A DNA stretch of 7,015 nt from Methylococcaceae bacterium (GTDB lineage Bacteria; Pseudomonadota; Gammaproteobacteria; Methylococcales; Methylomonadaceae). The position numbers were made by a program, and so were the translations under genes. Below the pieces are notes generated by a model. That model saw only the letters and a program-made list of their open reading frames with translations, made no database searches and was not told the DNA's origin. How positions within the stretch are numbered: position 1 is the first letter of the stretch; each line of letters begins with the position of its first letter. Shown here piece by piece: positions 1-6,829 of the stretch. The stretch is from contig JAUYMX010000080.1 of NCBI GenBank assembly GCA_030699345.1, positions 1 through 7,015 of the forward strand. The letters are read 5' to 3'.

Positions 1-134
1 ATTTGGCAGCGTTCGCATATCGATTCAACCGGCGCTTCCAACTCGATACACTGCCAACCAGGCTACTGGTCGCGGCCGTTGCCATTGGGCCTCGTCCGGC
101 TGAATGGCTTCGGTTAGCTGAAGCATCTAGCTAA
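1..134 (+). CDS. IS1595-family (ISXO2-like) transposase, C-terminal end only
   Basis: This is the 3' end of a transposase gene whose body lies left of the window. The plus-strand frame beginning at position 3 reads 43 residues and then TAA at 132-134. It contains AYRFNRRFQLDTLP, then RLLVAAVA and a final EWLRLAEASS. The Y-RFNRRF block followed by a hydrophobic helix and a terminal RLAE is, from memory, typical of the C-terminus of DDE-type transposases of the IS1595/ISXO2-like group, which move DNA by cut-and-paste or replicative transposition. The catalytic residues are not visible because they lie upstream. The gene converges on the cyclase on the other strand, and the two stop codons overlap (131-133 and 132-134). 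The family call rests on motif recall from a short stretch, so the exact subgroup is uncertain. Confidence 0.72.
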   Translation, partial: LAAFAYRFNRRFQLDTLPTRLLVAAVAIGPRPAEWLRLAEASS

Positions 135-150
135 TCAAGACCGTTTATGT
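1..150 (+). mobile_element. Right end of an IS1595-like insertion sequence (approximate boundary)
   Basis: The transposase tail implies that an insertion sequence occupies the left edge of the window. The cyclase reading frame on the minus strand keeps good EAL-domain similarity as far as KLSPYQLRHSD (codons covering about 149-181), then loses it and stops at 131-133. The junction therefore probably falls between about 134 and 150. The terminal inverted repeat would be near GCTAATCAAGACCG (130-143). It cannot be confirmed because the other end of the element, and any target-site duplication, lie outside the window. Confidence 0.45.
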
Positions 151-2272
151 CACTGTGCCTGAGTTGATAGGGCGATAATTTTACTGCCAGCGTCAACGCC
201 GGTAGGCCTTGATCCAGCCATTGTCGGCCTTGTAAGCAGGCCTGACGTAAGGCCCATTCGCCAAGCGCGACGATTAAACCGGTTTCTTCGGCTATCGGAA
301 TAAAACGATTGGGCGCAATAAACTTATTAGGTGAAATTTCCCAACGTAGTAATGCTTGAGCACCAATGATATGACCACTGCTGACATCAACTTGGGGTTG
401 ATAGAATGTTTTCAGAGCGTTATTTTTGAGGGCCAAACGTAAATTTGTTTCTAGTTCAATGCGCTCTCGAGCAGCCAAGGTAAGTGCTTCAGAAAAATAA
501 GCAAAACAGCCTCGACCGTCATTTTTGGCTTTGTATAATGCCGTGTCCGCATTATCCATCAATATTTCCGGCACATTACCATGTTGCGGGAACAGACTAA
601 TGCCAATACTGGTGCCAATTTGGGCATTGCCGGTTTGACTTAGTGTGAAGGGGTTACTCAAATCCGCAATAATAGTTTCAGCAATTCGCGCGACATCTTC
701 CGGGAAGGTGATATTGTCCAAAAGCACGATGAATTCATCTCCCCCCAAGCGCGCCACCATATCGGTATCGCGCAATCGATTGGTAATGCGGGTCGCGACT
801 TGTTGCAACAGCTCGTCACCGGTTTGGTGGCCGTAGTTATCATTAATGGCTTTAAATCGGTCCAGATCGAGCATCATCACCGCCATTTGCGTGCCTTCGC
901 GCTTACCGACTTGAATGCTGTGTTTCATGCGTTCAAGCAATAATCTACGATTTGGCAAACCGGTGAGGGGATCAAAAAAAGCCAGCTGATGGATTTTGAC
1001 TTCCGCCGCTTTACGATCTGAAATATCAATGCAAGAGCCAATAAAACCTATAAATTCACCCTGATTGTTATACCGAGGTACACCGTGATCGAGCAGCCAA
1101 CGATATTCTCCGTCTTTGCGCCGCAACCGGTATTCCATAGTAAATTCTTGGTGCGCTTCAAAGGCATTGATATAAGTGGCTAGGCATGGCTGGATGTCGT
1201 CTTGATGAACATCGGCTAGCCAACCATTACCTTTTTCTTGCGCCATGGTGCGGCCGGTAAAATTCAGCCACACTTGATTGAAATAGCTGCGCAGATTGTT
1301 TCGACCAGTCATCCAAACTAGCGCTGAGGTATTTTGTGCCAGGGTTCGAAAGTTATTTTTACTGTCGCGTAATGCTTCTTCTACGGACTTTTGCTGCTTA
1401 ATGTACGTTGCTAGGGCAATCCCGGTAATTGATAGTATTGTGGAAAAAAACCACAAATTTGTTAGGTGGGTTTTGGCAAAATCTTGGCTTAAAAAGCCCA
1501 ACCCTAATGATGAGCCGACAAGCGCTTGTATAGCGACAATTGATAATACTGCGACCGTGCCATGTAGGCCGAAACGTACCGCCGCCCAAGTGATAAAAAG
1601 AAACAGCCAATAATCATAAGTGACCGGAGCAAGTAGATCTTGCAGCCAGTCCATGAAAATGACTTGTCCGGCCACAAAGGTAAGGGTAATCAAGAGGAAA
1701 AACTCAACCAATTTTGCCGGTTTGAGCCAATTCAAGGGTGGGAGACGCCAGACTAAAATCAACGGTGTTACCAGAATGATGCCCAGCATATCGCCCATCC
1801 ACCAATCGCGAAATGCGCCTAAATAAGCGCTGCTGGGTATGCCTCCTGCGGCTAGTAATAATGTTGCTCCTAATAATGCGGCAATTGCACTACTAATGGC
1901 CCCTGCGATACCCGTCAATCGATAAAAGTCCTTGAAAGAATTAATATCTTTAAAGTTTTGCCCCTTATAGTTCAACAACCAGGCACCAGATAAGGATTCT
2001 AAGGTGCTGGCAAAAGGCAGGATAAATGTCAGTATATGCGGGCTTTGATAAAGCACATTGATTGCAGCAGCGCCAAAGTAAACACTTAAGGCGTATTTTC
2101 TCCCCCCAAGCAATATTGCAGCCAAACCAACACCACTTGAAGGATAAATGATATTGGCAAAATTAGTTCCTGCGAAACTGCTAACCAGCCGACCAAAAAT
2201 GATGTAAATCAAAGTCACGACAAGCATTTTTGCAAGAACTGCCAAATGTTGTTTGTTTATGTTAATTATCAT
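131..2272 (-). CDS. MASE1-PAS-GGDEF diguanylate cyclase with truncated, degenerate EAL domain
   Basis: This is a membrane-bound c-di-GMP signalling protein of 713 residues. Residues 1-295 form a MASE1-type sensor with about eight to ten hydrophobic segments between 11 and 291. Residues 303-421 form a PAS domain ending in a PAC motif (EYRLRRKDGEYRWLLDHG, then DISDRKAAE). Residues 430-590 form a GGDEF domain with the substrate motif GGDEF at 510-514 and an RxxD inhibitory site, RDTD, at 501-504, so it should make c-di-GMP from two GTP with product feedback. An EAL phosphodiesterase domain starts near 604, but only about 110 of the usual 240 or so residues remain, and the EAL motif reads QAL (639-641). 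The end coincides with the tail of an inserted transposase gene, so the 3' part was probably lost. I infer cyclase activity only. The ATG start fits a MASE1 N-terminus, but no strong ribosome binding site precedes it. It could equally be scored as a pseudogene. Confidence 0.9.
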   Translation of the reverse strand: MIININKQHLAVLAKMLVVTLIYIIFGRLVSSFAGTNFANIIYPSSGVGLAAILLGGRKYALSVYFGAAAINVLYQSPHILTFILPFASTLESLSGAWLLNYKGQNFKDINSFKDFYRLTGIAGAISSAIAALLGATLLLAAGGIPSSAYLGAFRDWWMGDMLGIILVTPLILVWRLPPLNWLKPAKLVEFFLLITLTFVAGQVIFMDWLQDLLAPVTYDYWLFLFITWAAVRFGLHGTVAVLSIVAIQALVGSSLGLGFLSQDFAKTHLTNLWFFSTILSITGIALATYIKQQKSVEEALRDSKNNFRTLAQNTSALVWMTGRNNLRSYFNQVWLNFTGRTMAQEKGNGWLADVHQDDIQPCLATYINAFEAHQEFTMEYRLRRKDGEYRWLLDHGVPRYNNQGEFIGFIGSCIDISDRKAAEVKIHQLAFFDPLTGLPNRRLLLERMKHSIQVGKREGTQMAVMMLDLDRFKAINDNYGHQTGDELLQQVATRITNRLRDTDMVARLGGDEFIVLLDNITFPEDVARIAETIIADLSNPFTLSQTGNAQIGTSIGISLFPQHGNVPEILMDNADTALYKAKNDGRGCFAYFSEALTLAARERIELETNLRLALKNNALKTFYQPQVDVSSGHIIGAQALLRWEISPNKFIAPNRFIPIAEETGLIVALGEWALRQACLQGRQWLDQGLPALTLAVKLSPYQLRHSDINGLD

Positions 2273-2480
2273 TCTAAGTGACTTTTTTTATGGGGTTGGG
2301 CAGGTTTATGAGTAGGTATTTAACGCGTTATTTGTTACAAAACTTCAGCTTGAGTTGAGTCATTTTCAAGTTATTTTTATAAGGCGATTGATAGGGTAAG
2401 TGATTGGGGATTTTATCAATCTAATGTAGGGCCTTTTGTGCGCCGTATCGCTATTCTAACCTGTTCAGCCCGTTTTGAGA

Positions 2481-2511
2481 TTGCCAGTTCTTTGACTGCG
2501 GCTGATATAAT
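2481..2511 (+). promoter_or_regulatory. Sigma-70 promoter candidate for gltX with extended -10
   Basis: A perfect TATAAT at 2506-2511 is preceded by TG one base upstream (TGATATAAT), which gives an extended -10 element. A possible -35, TTGCCA at 2481-2486, lies 19 bases upstream. That spacing is longer than ideal, but an extended -10 tolerates it. Transcription would start near 2518 and leave a leader of about 90 bases before the gltX start codon. It was identified by eye only. Confidence 0.6.
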
Positions 2512-2532
2512 TGCACCAGTAATTAATTTTTA

Positions 2533-2563
2533 TTGAGGTTATCTCAAGAATACTGAGTGAGAT
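2533..2563 (+). promoter_or_regulatory. gltX leader segment with competing short hairpins
   Basis: TTGAG (2533-2537) can pair with CTCAA (2543-2547) across a 5-base loop. The overlapping ATCTCA (2541-2546) can instead pair with TGAGAT (2558-2563) across an 11-base loop. The shared CTCA cannot be in both stems at once. The stems are short (5-6 bp) and AT-containing, so stability is modest and a regulatory role is speculative. No known riboswitch or T-box is recognised. Confidence 0.25.
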
Positions 2564-2607
2564 CAATACAAATAAATCCCTTTAAATTAAACAAACAATT
2601 CAATTAG

Positions 2608-4011
2608 ATGACTATAAAAACTCGTTTTGCCCCCAGTCCCACCGGTTATTTGCATGTAGGCGGCGCTCGTACTGCTTTGTTTTCTTGGCTTTATGCCCGT
2701 AAGCATGGCGGCAAGTTTATCTTGAGAATCGAAGATACTGATTTGGAGCGTTCTACCCAAGAATCTGTGGATGCGATTTTGGAAGGCATGACGTGGTTAG
2801 GCTTGGATTATGACGAGGGGCCGTTTTATCAAACGCATCATTTCGATCGTTATAAAGCAATTATTCAGCAGTTACTTGATCAAGGCGATGCTTACTACTG
2901 CTACTGCAGTAAAGATGAACTGGAACAGTTGCGTACTGAGCAAATGGCCAATAAAGAAAAGCCCAGATACAACGGTAAATGCCGCGATTTGGCTGGCTCT
3001 AAAAAAGATCAAGAAGCGGTTATTCGTTTTAAAAATCCCGTTGATGGTGCCGTAACTATTCCTGATTTAATTAAGGGCGATATTGTCGTTGGCAATAAAG
3101 AACTGGATGATTTGATTATCGCCAGAGGTGACGGTACGCCTACTTACAATTTAACGGTAGTGGTTGATGACATGGATATGCGAGTGACTCATGTGATTCG
3201 TGGTGACGACCATATCAACAACACGCCCAGGCAAATGAACATACTCAAAGCCTTGGGTGCCGAGTTACCCAAATATGCCCACTTACCGATGATATTAGGT
3301 GCCGATGGCGCACGTTTGTCCAAACGTCACGGCGCAGTCAGCGTGATGCAATTTCGTGATGAGGGTTATCTGCCGGAAGCATTGTTGAATTATCTGGTGC
3401 GACTGGGCTGGTCGCATGGCGATCAGGAGATATTTTCGATAGATGAAATGATCCAGTATTTTGAGCTGGAGAATGTTAACGGCTCCGCATCGGCGTTCAA
3501 CATGGAAAAGTTGCTGTGGCTAAATCACCAATACATTATGAATAGTGAGCCAGCGCATGTCGCCAGACATTTGAGCTGGCACATGGGGCAGCTGGGTATT
3601 GACCCGACTGAAGGCCCGAGCTTAGTCGATGTTGTCAAGGCGCAGCGCGAACGTTGTAAAACGCTGGTAGAAATAGCCGCAGCCAGTGTGTACTTCTACA
3701 AAGAGTTTGAAACTTACGACGAAAAAGCCGCGAAAAAGAATTTCAATCCCGCTGCCGCTGACGTATTAACGCAGCTCCACGATCTGTTTGCCGCTGTGCC
3801 CGAATGGGATGGTCATGTCCTGCATGAACTGGTTGTTAATCTCGCGGGAACTTTGGAGTTAGGATTAGGCAAAGTGGCACAGCCGCTGCGCGTTGCAGTG
3901 TGCGGCTCAGCCGTTTCGCCCGCTATTGATGTGACATTGTCGCTTTTAGGCAAAGACAAAACCTTAGCCAGGATAAATCGCGCTATCAAGCATATAAAAG
4001 CGTCCGAATAG
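2608..4011 (+). CDS. gltX: Glutamyl-tRNA synthetase
   Basis: This cytoplasmic class I aminoacyl-tRNA synthetase charges tRNA-Glu with glutamate using ATP, for protein synthesis and often for tetrapyrrole supply. At 467 residues it matches the roughly 471 of E. coli GltX and aligns with it from the first residue (MTIKTRFAPSPTGYLHVGG), which fixes the ATG start. The HIGH-type motif is HVGG at 16-19, and the KMSKS-type motif is RLSKR at 236-240, with Arg in the first position where E. coli has Lys. The inserted zinc-site region keeps C98, C100 and C125, but the fourth ligand position is D127 where E. coli has His. The C-terminal half (LLNYLVRLGWSHGDQEIF onward) is the helical anticodon-binding region. 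No Shine-Dalgarno sequence is visible in the A-rich 20 bases before the start. The gene appears to be transcribed alone, from its own promoter to the terminator that follows. Confidence 0.97.
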   Translation: MTIKTRFAPSPTGYLHVGGARTALFSWLYARKHGGKFILRIEDTDLERSTQESVDAILEGMTWLGLDYDEGPFYQTHHFDRYKAIIQQLLDQGDAYYCYCSKDELEQLRTEQMANKEKPRYNGKCRDLAGSKKDQEAVIRFKNPVDGAVTIPDLIKGDIVVGNKELDDLIIARGDGTPTYNLTVVVDDMDMRVTHVIRGDDHINNTPRQMNILKALGAELPKYAHLPMILGADGARLSKRHGAVSVMQFRDEGYLPEALLNYLVRLGWSHGDQEIFSIDEMIQYFELENVNGSASAFNMEKLLWLNHQYIMNSEPAHVARHLSWHMGQLGIDPTEGPSLVDVVKAQRERCKTLVEIAAASVYFYKEFETYDEKAAKKNFNPAAADVLTQLHDLFAAVPEWDGHVLHELVVNLAGTLELGLGKVAQPLRVAVCGSAVSPAIDVTLSLLGKDKTLARINRAIKHIKASE

Positions 4012-4022
4012 TGTCGAATCAC

Positions 4023-4067
4023 TTGTGGGAGCGACGCCCACGTCGCGATTTAAAACGTGGGCGTCGC
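4023..4067. repeat. REP-like palindromic repeat pair
   Basis: The left arm, TGTGGGAGCGACGCCCACGT followed by CGCGA, is itself a small palindrome: GCGACG (4031-4036) and CGTCGC (4041-4046) around CCCA, preceded by GTGGGA. A purine-rich lead followed by a short GC stem ending in CGCGA resembles REP elements such as those of Pseudomonas. A partial copy follows in inverted orientation (4055-4067), and together the two make the longer stem. Genome copy number cannot be judged from this window. Confidence 0.5.
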
Positions 4068-4080
4068 AGTTTAATTTTTC
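4031..4080 (+). terminator. Rho-independent terminator after gltX
   Basis: GCGACGCCCACGT (4031-4043) and ACGTGGGCGTCGC (4055-4067) form a perfect 13-bp GC-rich stem with an 11-base loop. On the plus strand it is followed by AGTTTAATTTTTC, a T-rich run with two As in it. It sits 20 bases after the gltX stop. On the minus strand the stem has no T-run after it, so mutS, whose stop is at 4086-4088, would gain at most weak termination or mRNA end protection. Confidence 0.75.
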
Positions 4081-4085
4081 CGAAT

Positions 4086-6680
4086 TTAGACCAAATCTCT
4101 AAGCCGGTACAGTAAATCCAAGGCCTGCTTCGGGCTGAGATTATCCGGATTGGCTTCTTCAAGCATCACCACCGCCGGATGGCATTCTTTTGAGGCAAAC
4201 AAATCCAGTTGATTAACACCGGTTTCTTTTTGCTGGTCAAGATAGGCCTGATCTTCCAATTGCCTTAATTTGGCTTTAGCTTTGTCGATTACCGAACGCG
4301 GTACACCCGCTAATGACGCCACCTGCAAGCCGTAACTTTGATTGGCCGGGCCATCTTTTACGGCATGTAAAAAAATAATCCTGTCGCCGTGTTCCATTGC
4401 ATCCAAATGTACGTTGTGGATGGTTTTTTGCTCATCCGCCAGCGTAGTCAATTCAAAATAATGCGTCGCAAACAGTGTGAATGCCTTGGTTTCTTTGGCT
4501 AGAAAATCGGCGCACGCCCAGGCTAGCGACAAACCGTCAAAAGTGCTGGTGCCGCGACCGATTTCGTCCATTAAAATCAGGCTTTTTGAGGTGGCGTTAT
4601 GCAAGATATTGGCGGTTTCTGACATCTCCACCATAAAAGTTGACCTGCCGCTGGCCAAATCATCGGAGGCGCCGATGCGGGTAAATATCTTGTCGATAGG
4701 GCCGCAACTTAAACTTTTGGCAGGCACATAACAGCCGATATGCGCAATCAACACAATCAATGCCGCCTGGCGCATGTAAGTTGATTTACCGCCCATGTTG
4801 GGGCCGGTAATCACCAGCATTCGACGCTGGTTGGAAAATGTCAGGTCATTGGCTACAAACGGAATGTCTGATACTTGTTCCACCACCAAATGCCGCCCGC
4901 CTTCAATATTAATCCCTGCTTTGTCCAGTAAGGTCGGCTGCGACAAGTTCAGCGTATCGGCACGTTCGGCAAAGTTGCTAAGCACATCCAACTCCGCCAG
5001 CGCCGCCGCACATTGTTGTAACTCGGGTAAAGATGCGCCAATTAGGTTGAGCAATTCTTCATACAACGATTTTTCAAACGACAAGGACTTCTCGCGGGCG
5101 CTTAAGACCTTGTCTTCAAAGGCTTTTAATTCTTCGGTAATGTAACGCTCGACGCCTTTTAAAGTTTGCTTACGAGTGTAATGCACCGGTACTTTTTCGG
5201 CATGCAATCGGGAAATCTCGATGTAATAGCCATGTACCCGGTTGTAATTAACTTTCAGGTTGCTTAGGCCGGTAGCCGCTTTCTCGCGATTTTCCATATC
5301 AATTAAAAATTGATCGGCGTTTTGACTGAGATTGCGTAGTTCATCCAGTTCTGGGTGATAGCCTGGGGCAATTACCCCGCCGTCCCGGATCAACACGGGT
5401 GGATTGTCGATGATGGCTTTTTGCAGCAAGGCCAGCATGTCCGGCTGCTCGCCGATATTTTCGCGTAACAAACTCAGTTGTGGATTATCGCTATCAATAA
5501 GCACGCGCTGTAAATCCGGTAACACTGCCAGCGTGTTGCGCAACACCAGCAAATCTCTTGGCCGTGCCGACTTTAGCGCAATGCGGGAGCTGATGCGTTC
5601 AATATCGCCGACTTGTTTTAACTGTGTTTGTACGGCTTGGTACAGCCGGTCATTCAGCAAACTGTCAATACAGGCATAGCGATTGTTAAGGATCTTTCGA
5701 TCGCGCAACGGGCGGTTTATCCAGCGCCTTAGACACCGACTGCCCATCGCCGTAGAAGTTTTATCCAGCACGCCAAATAAGGTGTATTGCAGTTGTCCGG
5801 AGGGATGAAAGTCCAACTCAAGATTACGTCGACTAGCCGCGTCCAGCAAGATGCTGTCATCGCTGTTTTCGGTGCTTATGCCTTGAATATGGGGCAGGGC
5901 GCTTTGCTGAGTATCTTTAACGTACTGTAATAACGCACCGGCGGCGGCAATGGCTGCCGACATGTTTTCACAGCCGTAGCCTTTTAGATCAAGGGTATTG
6001 AACTGTTTAAGTACCAGCTGCCTGGCGCTTTCCGGTTCAAAATGCCAGGGTGGCCTCCGGCTTAAACCGCTACGTTGTTTTAATGCGGCAGGCAATAACC
6101 AATCTTCACTAAACAATAATTCAGCCGGATTAAGCCGAGCACATTCGCTGAGCAACTGGTCTTCAGAATTTGATTGTTGCAACACAAAGCGGCCGCTGGT
6201 TAAATCCAGGCTGGCGATGCCGTAGAGCTTATCGACAGCGCATACAGCGACCAATAAGTTATCTTTGCGCTCTTCCAGCAGTGCCTCGTCAGTCACGGTA
6301 CCGGGAGTAACAATCCTTACTACTTTGCGGTCCACCGGACCTTTGCTGGTGGCTGGGTCGCCGATTTGCTCACAAATGGCGATCGATTGGCCATACTTTA
6401 GCAACTTGGCAAGATAGCCTTCTGCGGCATGATACGGAATACCCGCCATAGGAATCGGTACCCCGCCCGAATGGCCGCGGCTGGTCAGGGTTATATCTAA
6501 CAGGTGCGCCGCTTTTTTGGCATCATCAAAAAACAGCTCGTAAAAATCCCCCATGCGATAAAACAACAGGGTGTCAGGGTGATCCGCCTTGATTCGTAAA
6601 AACTGCCTGATCATTGGCGTATGACCATCAAGCGTTGCAGTGGTATCGGTTGTTTTTTGTGTGTCGGTGTTTGTCGTCAC
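4086..6680 (-). CDS. mutS: DNA mismatch repair protein MutS
   Basis: MutS binds mismatches and small loops in new DNA, then as an ATP-bound sliding clamp recruits MutL for strand-directed repair. At 864 residues it is full length (E. coli has 853). The N-terminal mismatch-binding domain has GDFYELF, with the mismatch-wedging Phe and Glu at F46 and E48. The connector, lever and clamp domains follow, with LKVNYNRVHGYYIEIS at 475-490. The ATPase has Walker A GPNMGGKST at 626-634, the DDLASGRSTFMVEMSETAN block at 673-691, Walker B LILMDEIGRG with D705 and E706, and ATHYFEL at 739-745. QLDLF at 824-828 is a canonical beta-clamp-binding motif. The end, LYRLRDLV, is the usual MutS terminus. The usual GRHP reads GRHL (L598). 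The start is GTG with TAA directly upstream in frame, so it is the earliest possible start. It adds a Thr-rich tail of about nine residues relative to E. coli, preceded by AAGGAG. Confidence 0.97.
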   Translation of the reverse strand: MTTNTDTQKTTDTTATLDGHTPMIRQFLRIKADHPDTLLFYRMGDFYELFFDDAKKAAHLLDITLTSRGHSGGVPIPMAGIPYHAAEGYLAKLLKYGQSIAICEQIGDPATSKGPVDRKVVRIVTPGTVTDEALLEERKDNLLVAVCAVDKLYGIASLDLTSGRFVLQQSNSEDQLLSECARLNPAELLFSEDWLLPAALKQRSGLSRRPPWHFEPESARQLVLKQFNTLDLKGYGCENMSAAIAAAGALLQYVKDTQQSALPHIQGISTENSDDSILLDAASRRNLELDFHPSGQLQYTLFGVLDKTSTAMGSRCLRRWINRPLRDRKILNNRYACIDSLLNDRLYQAVQTQLKQVGDIERISSRIALKSARPRDLLVLRNTLAVLPDLQRVLIDSDNPQLSLLRENIGEQPDMLALLQKAIIDNPPVLIRDGGVIAPGYHPELDELRNLSQNADQFLIDMENREKAATGLSNLKVNYNRVHGYYIEISRLHAEKVPVHYTRKQTLKGVERYITEELKAFEDKVLSAREKSLSFEKSLYEELLNLIGASLPELQQCAAALAELDVLSNFAERADTLNLSQPTLLDKAGINIEGGRHLVVEQVSDIPFVANDLTFSNQRRMLVITGPNMGGKSTYMRQAALIVLIAHIGCYVPAKSLSCGPIDKIFTRIGASDDLASGRSTFMVEMSETANILHNATSKSLILMDEIGRGTSTFDGLSLAWACADFLAKETKAFTLFATHYFELTTLADEQKTIHNVHLDAMEHGDRIIFLHAVKDGPANQSYGLQVASLAGVPRSVIDKAKAKLRQLEDQAYLDQQKETGVNQLDLFASKECHPAVVMLEEANPDNLSPKQALDLLYRLRDLV

Positions 6681-6690
6681 TTACTAAGTG

Positions 6691-6696
6691 CTCCTT
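6691..6696 (-). promoter_or_regulatory. mutS ribosome binding site
   Basis: On the minus strand AAGGAG lies 10 bases before the GTG codon at 6680-6678. It is a strong Shine-Dalgarno match at slightly long spacing. It supports initiation at this GTG rather than at the internal Met 23. Confidence 0.75.
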
Positions 6697-6711
6697 TAAG
6701 TATTTATGACG

Positions 6712-6728
6712 AGCATGATAACCATGCT
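6712..6728. promoter_or_regulatory. Perfect 6-bp inverted repeat upstream of mutS
   Basis: AGCATG (6712-6717) and CATGCT (6723-6728) surround ATAAC, 32 to 48 bases before the mutS start codon. It could be a protein-binding site or a small hairpin in the mutS leader. I cannot match it to a named operator. Confidence 0.35.
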
Positions 6729-6732
6729 AAGC

Positions 6733-6760
6733 CTTAAAAGCACCCCGCGACTCTTGTCTA
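6733..6760 (-). promoter_or_regulatory. Weak promoter candidate for mutS
   Basis: On the minus strand TAGACA (6760-6755), one base off the -35 consensus, is followed after 16 bases by TTTAAG (6738-6733), which matches four of six -10 positions. Transcription would begin just before the AGCATG/CATGCT inverted repeat and give a leader of about 45 bases. The -10 is poor, so the call is tentative. Confidence 0.35.
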
Positions 6761-6829
6761 ATTTGAAAACAGTAGGTTGTTATTAACTGATGTTACGCAG
6801 AGCGGTTTTTCTCACGTTATTCCGCCCCG

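Larger units (their letters stand above)
2273..2607. other. Divergent intergenic region between the cyclase gene and gltX
   Basis: This AT-rich stretch of 335 bases separates two genes that face away from each other. I find no credible coding frame in it. The gltX side contains a promoter candidate and a small structured leader, listed separately. The cyclase side has no clear sigma-70 promoter by eye. It contains a perfect 10-bp palindrome, TAACGCGTTA, at 2321-2330, and a loose inverted repeat, CTTGA/TCAAG, around 2349-2370. Either could be a binding site, but neither matches an operator I can name. Confidence 0.6.

Noticed and set aside
13..126. Minus-strand frame of about 33 codons beginning ATGCTTCAG, considered as a frameshifted continuation of the EAL domain
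   Set aside because: None of the minus-strand frames gives the expected EAL continuation. The plus-strand frame gives a coherent transposase C-terminus instead, so the similarity loss is better explained by an insertion than by a frameshift.
1296..1613. Plus-strand open frame of 105 codons opposite the cyclase gene
   Set aside because: It is an antisense shadow of the PAS/MASE1 coding region with no protein-like features or ribosome binding site.
2273..2607. Possible T-box, tRNA-like structure or riboswitch in the gltX leader
   Set aside because: No T-box specifier or antiterminator, and no tRNA cloverleaf, could be found. Only short AT-containing stems are present.
4795..5145. Plus-strand open frame of 116 codons opposite mutS
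   Set aside because: It is an antisense shadow of the conserved MutS clamp/ATPase region. Its Ser-rich composition follows from the opposite strand's codons.
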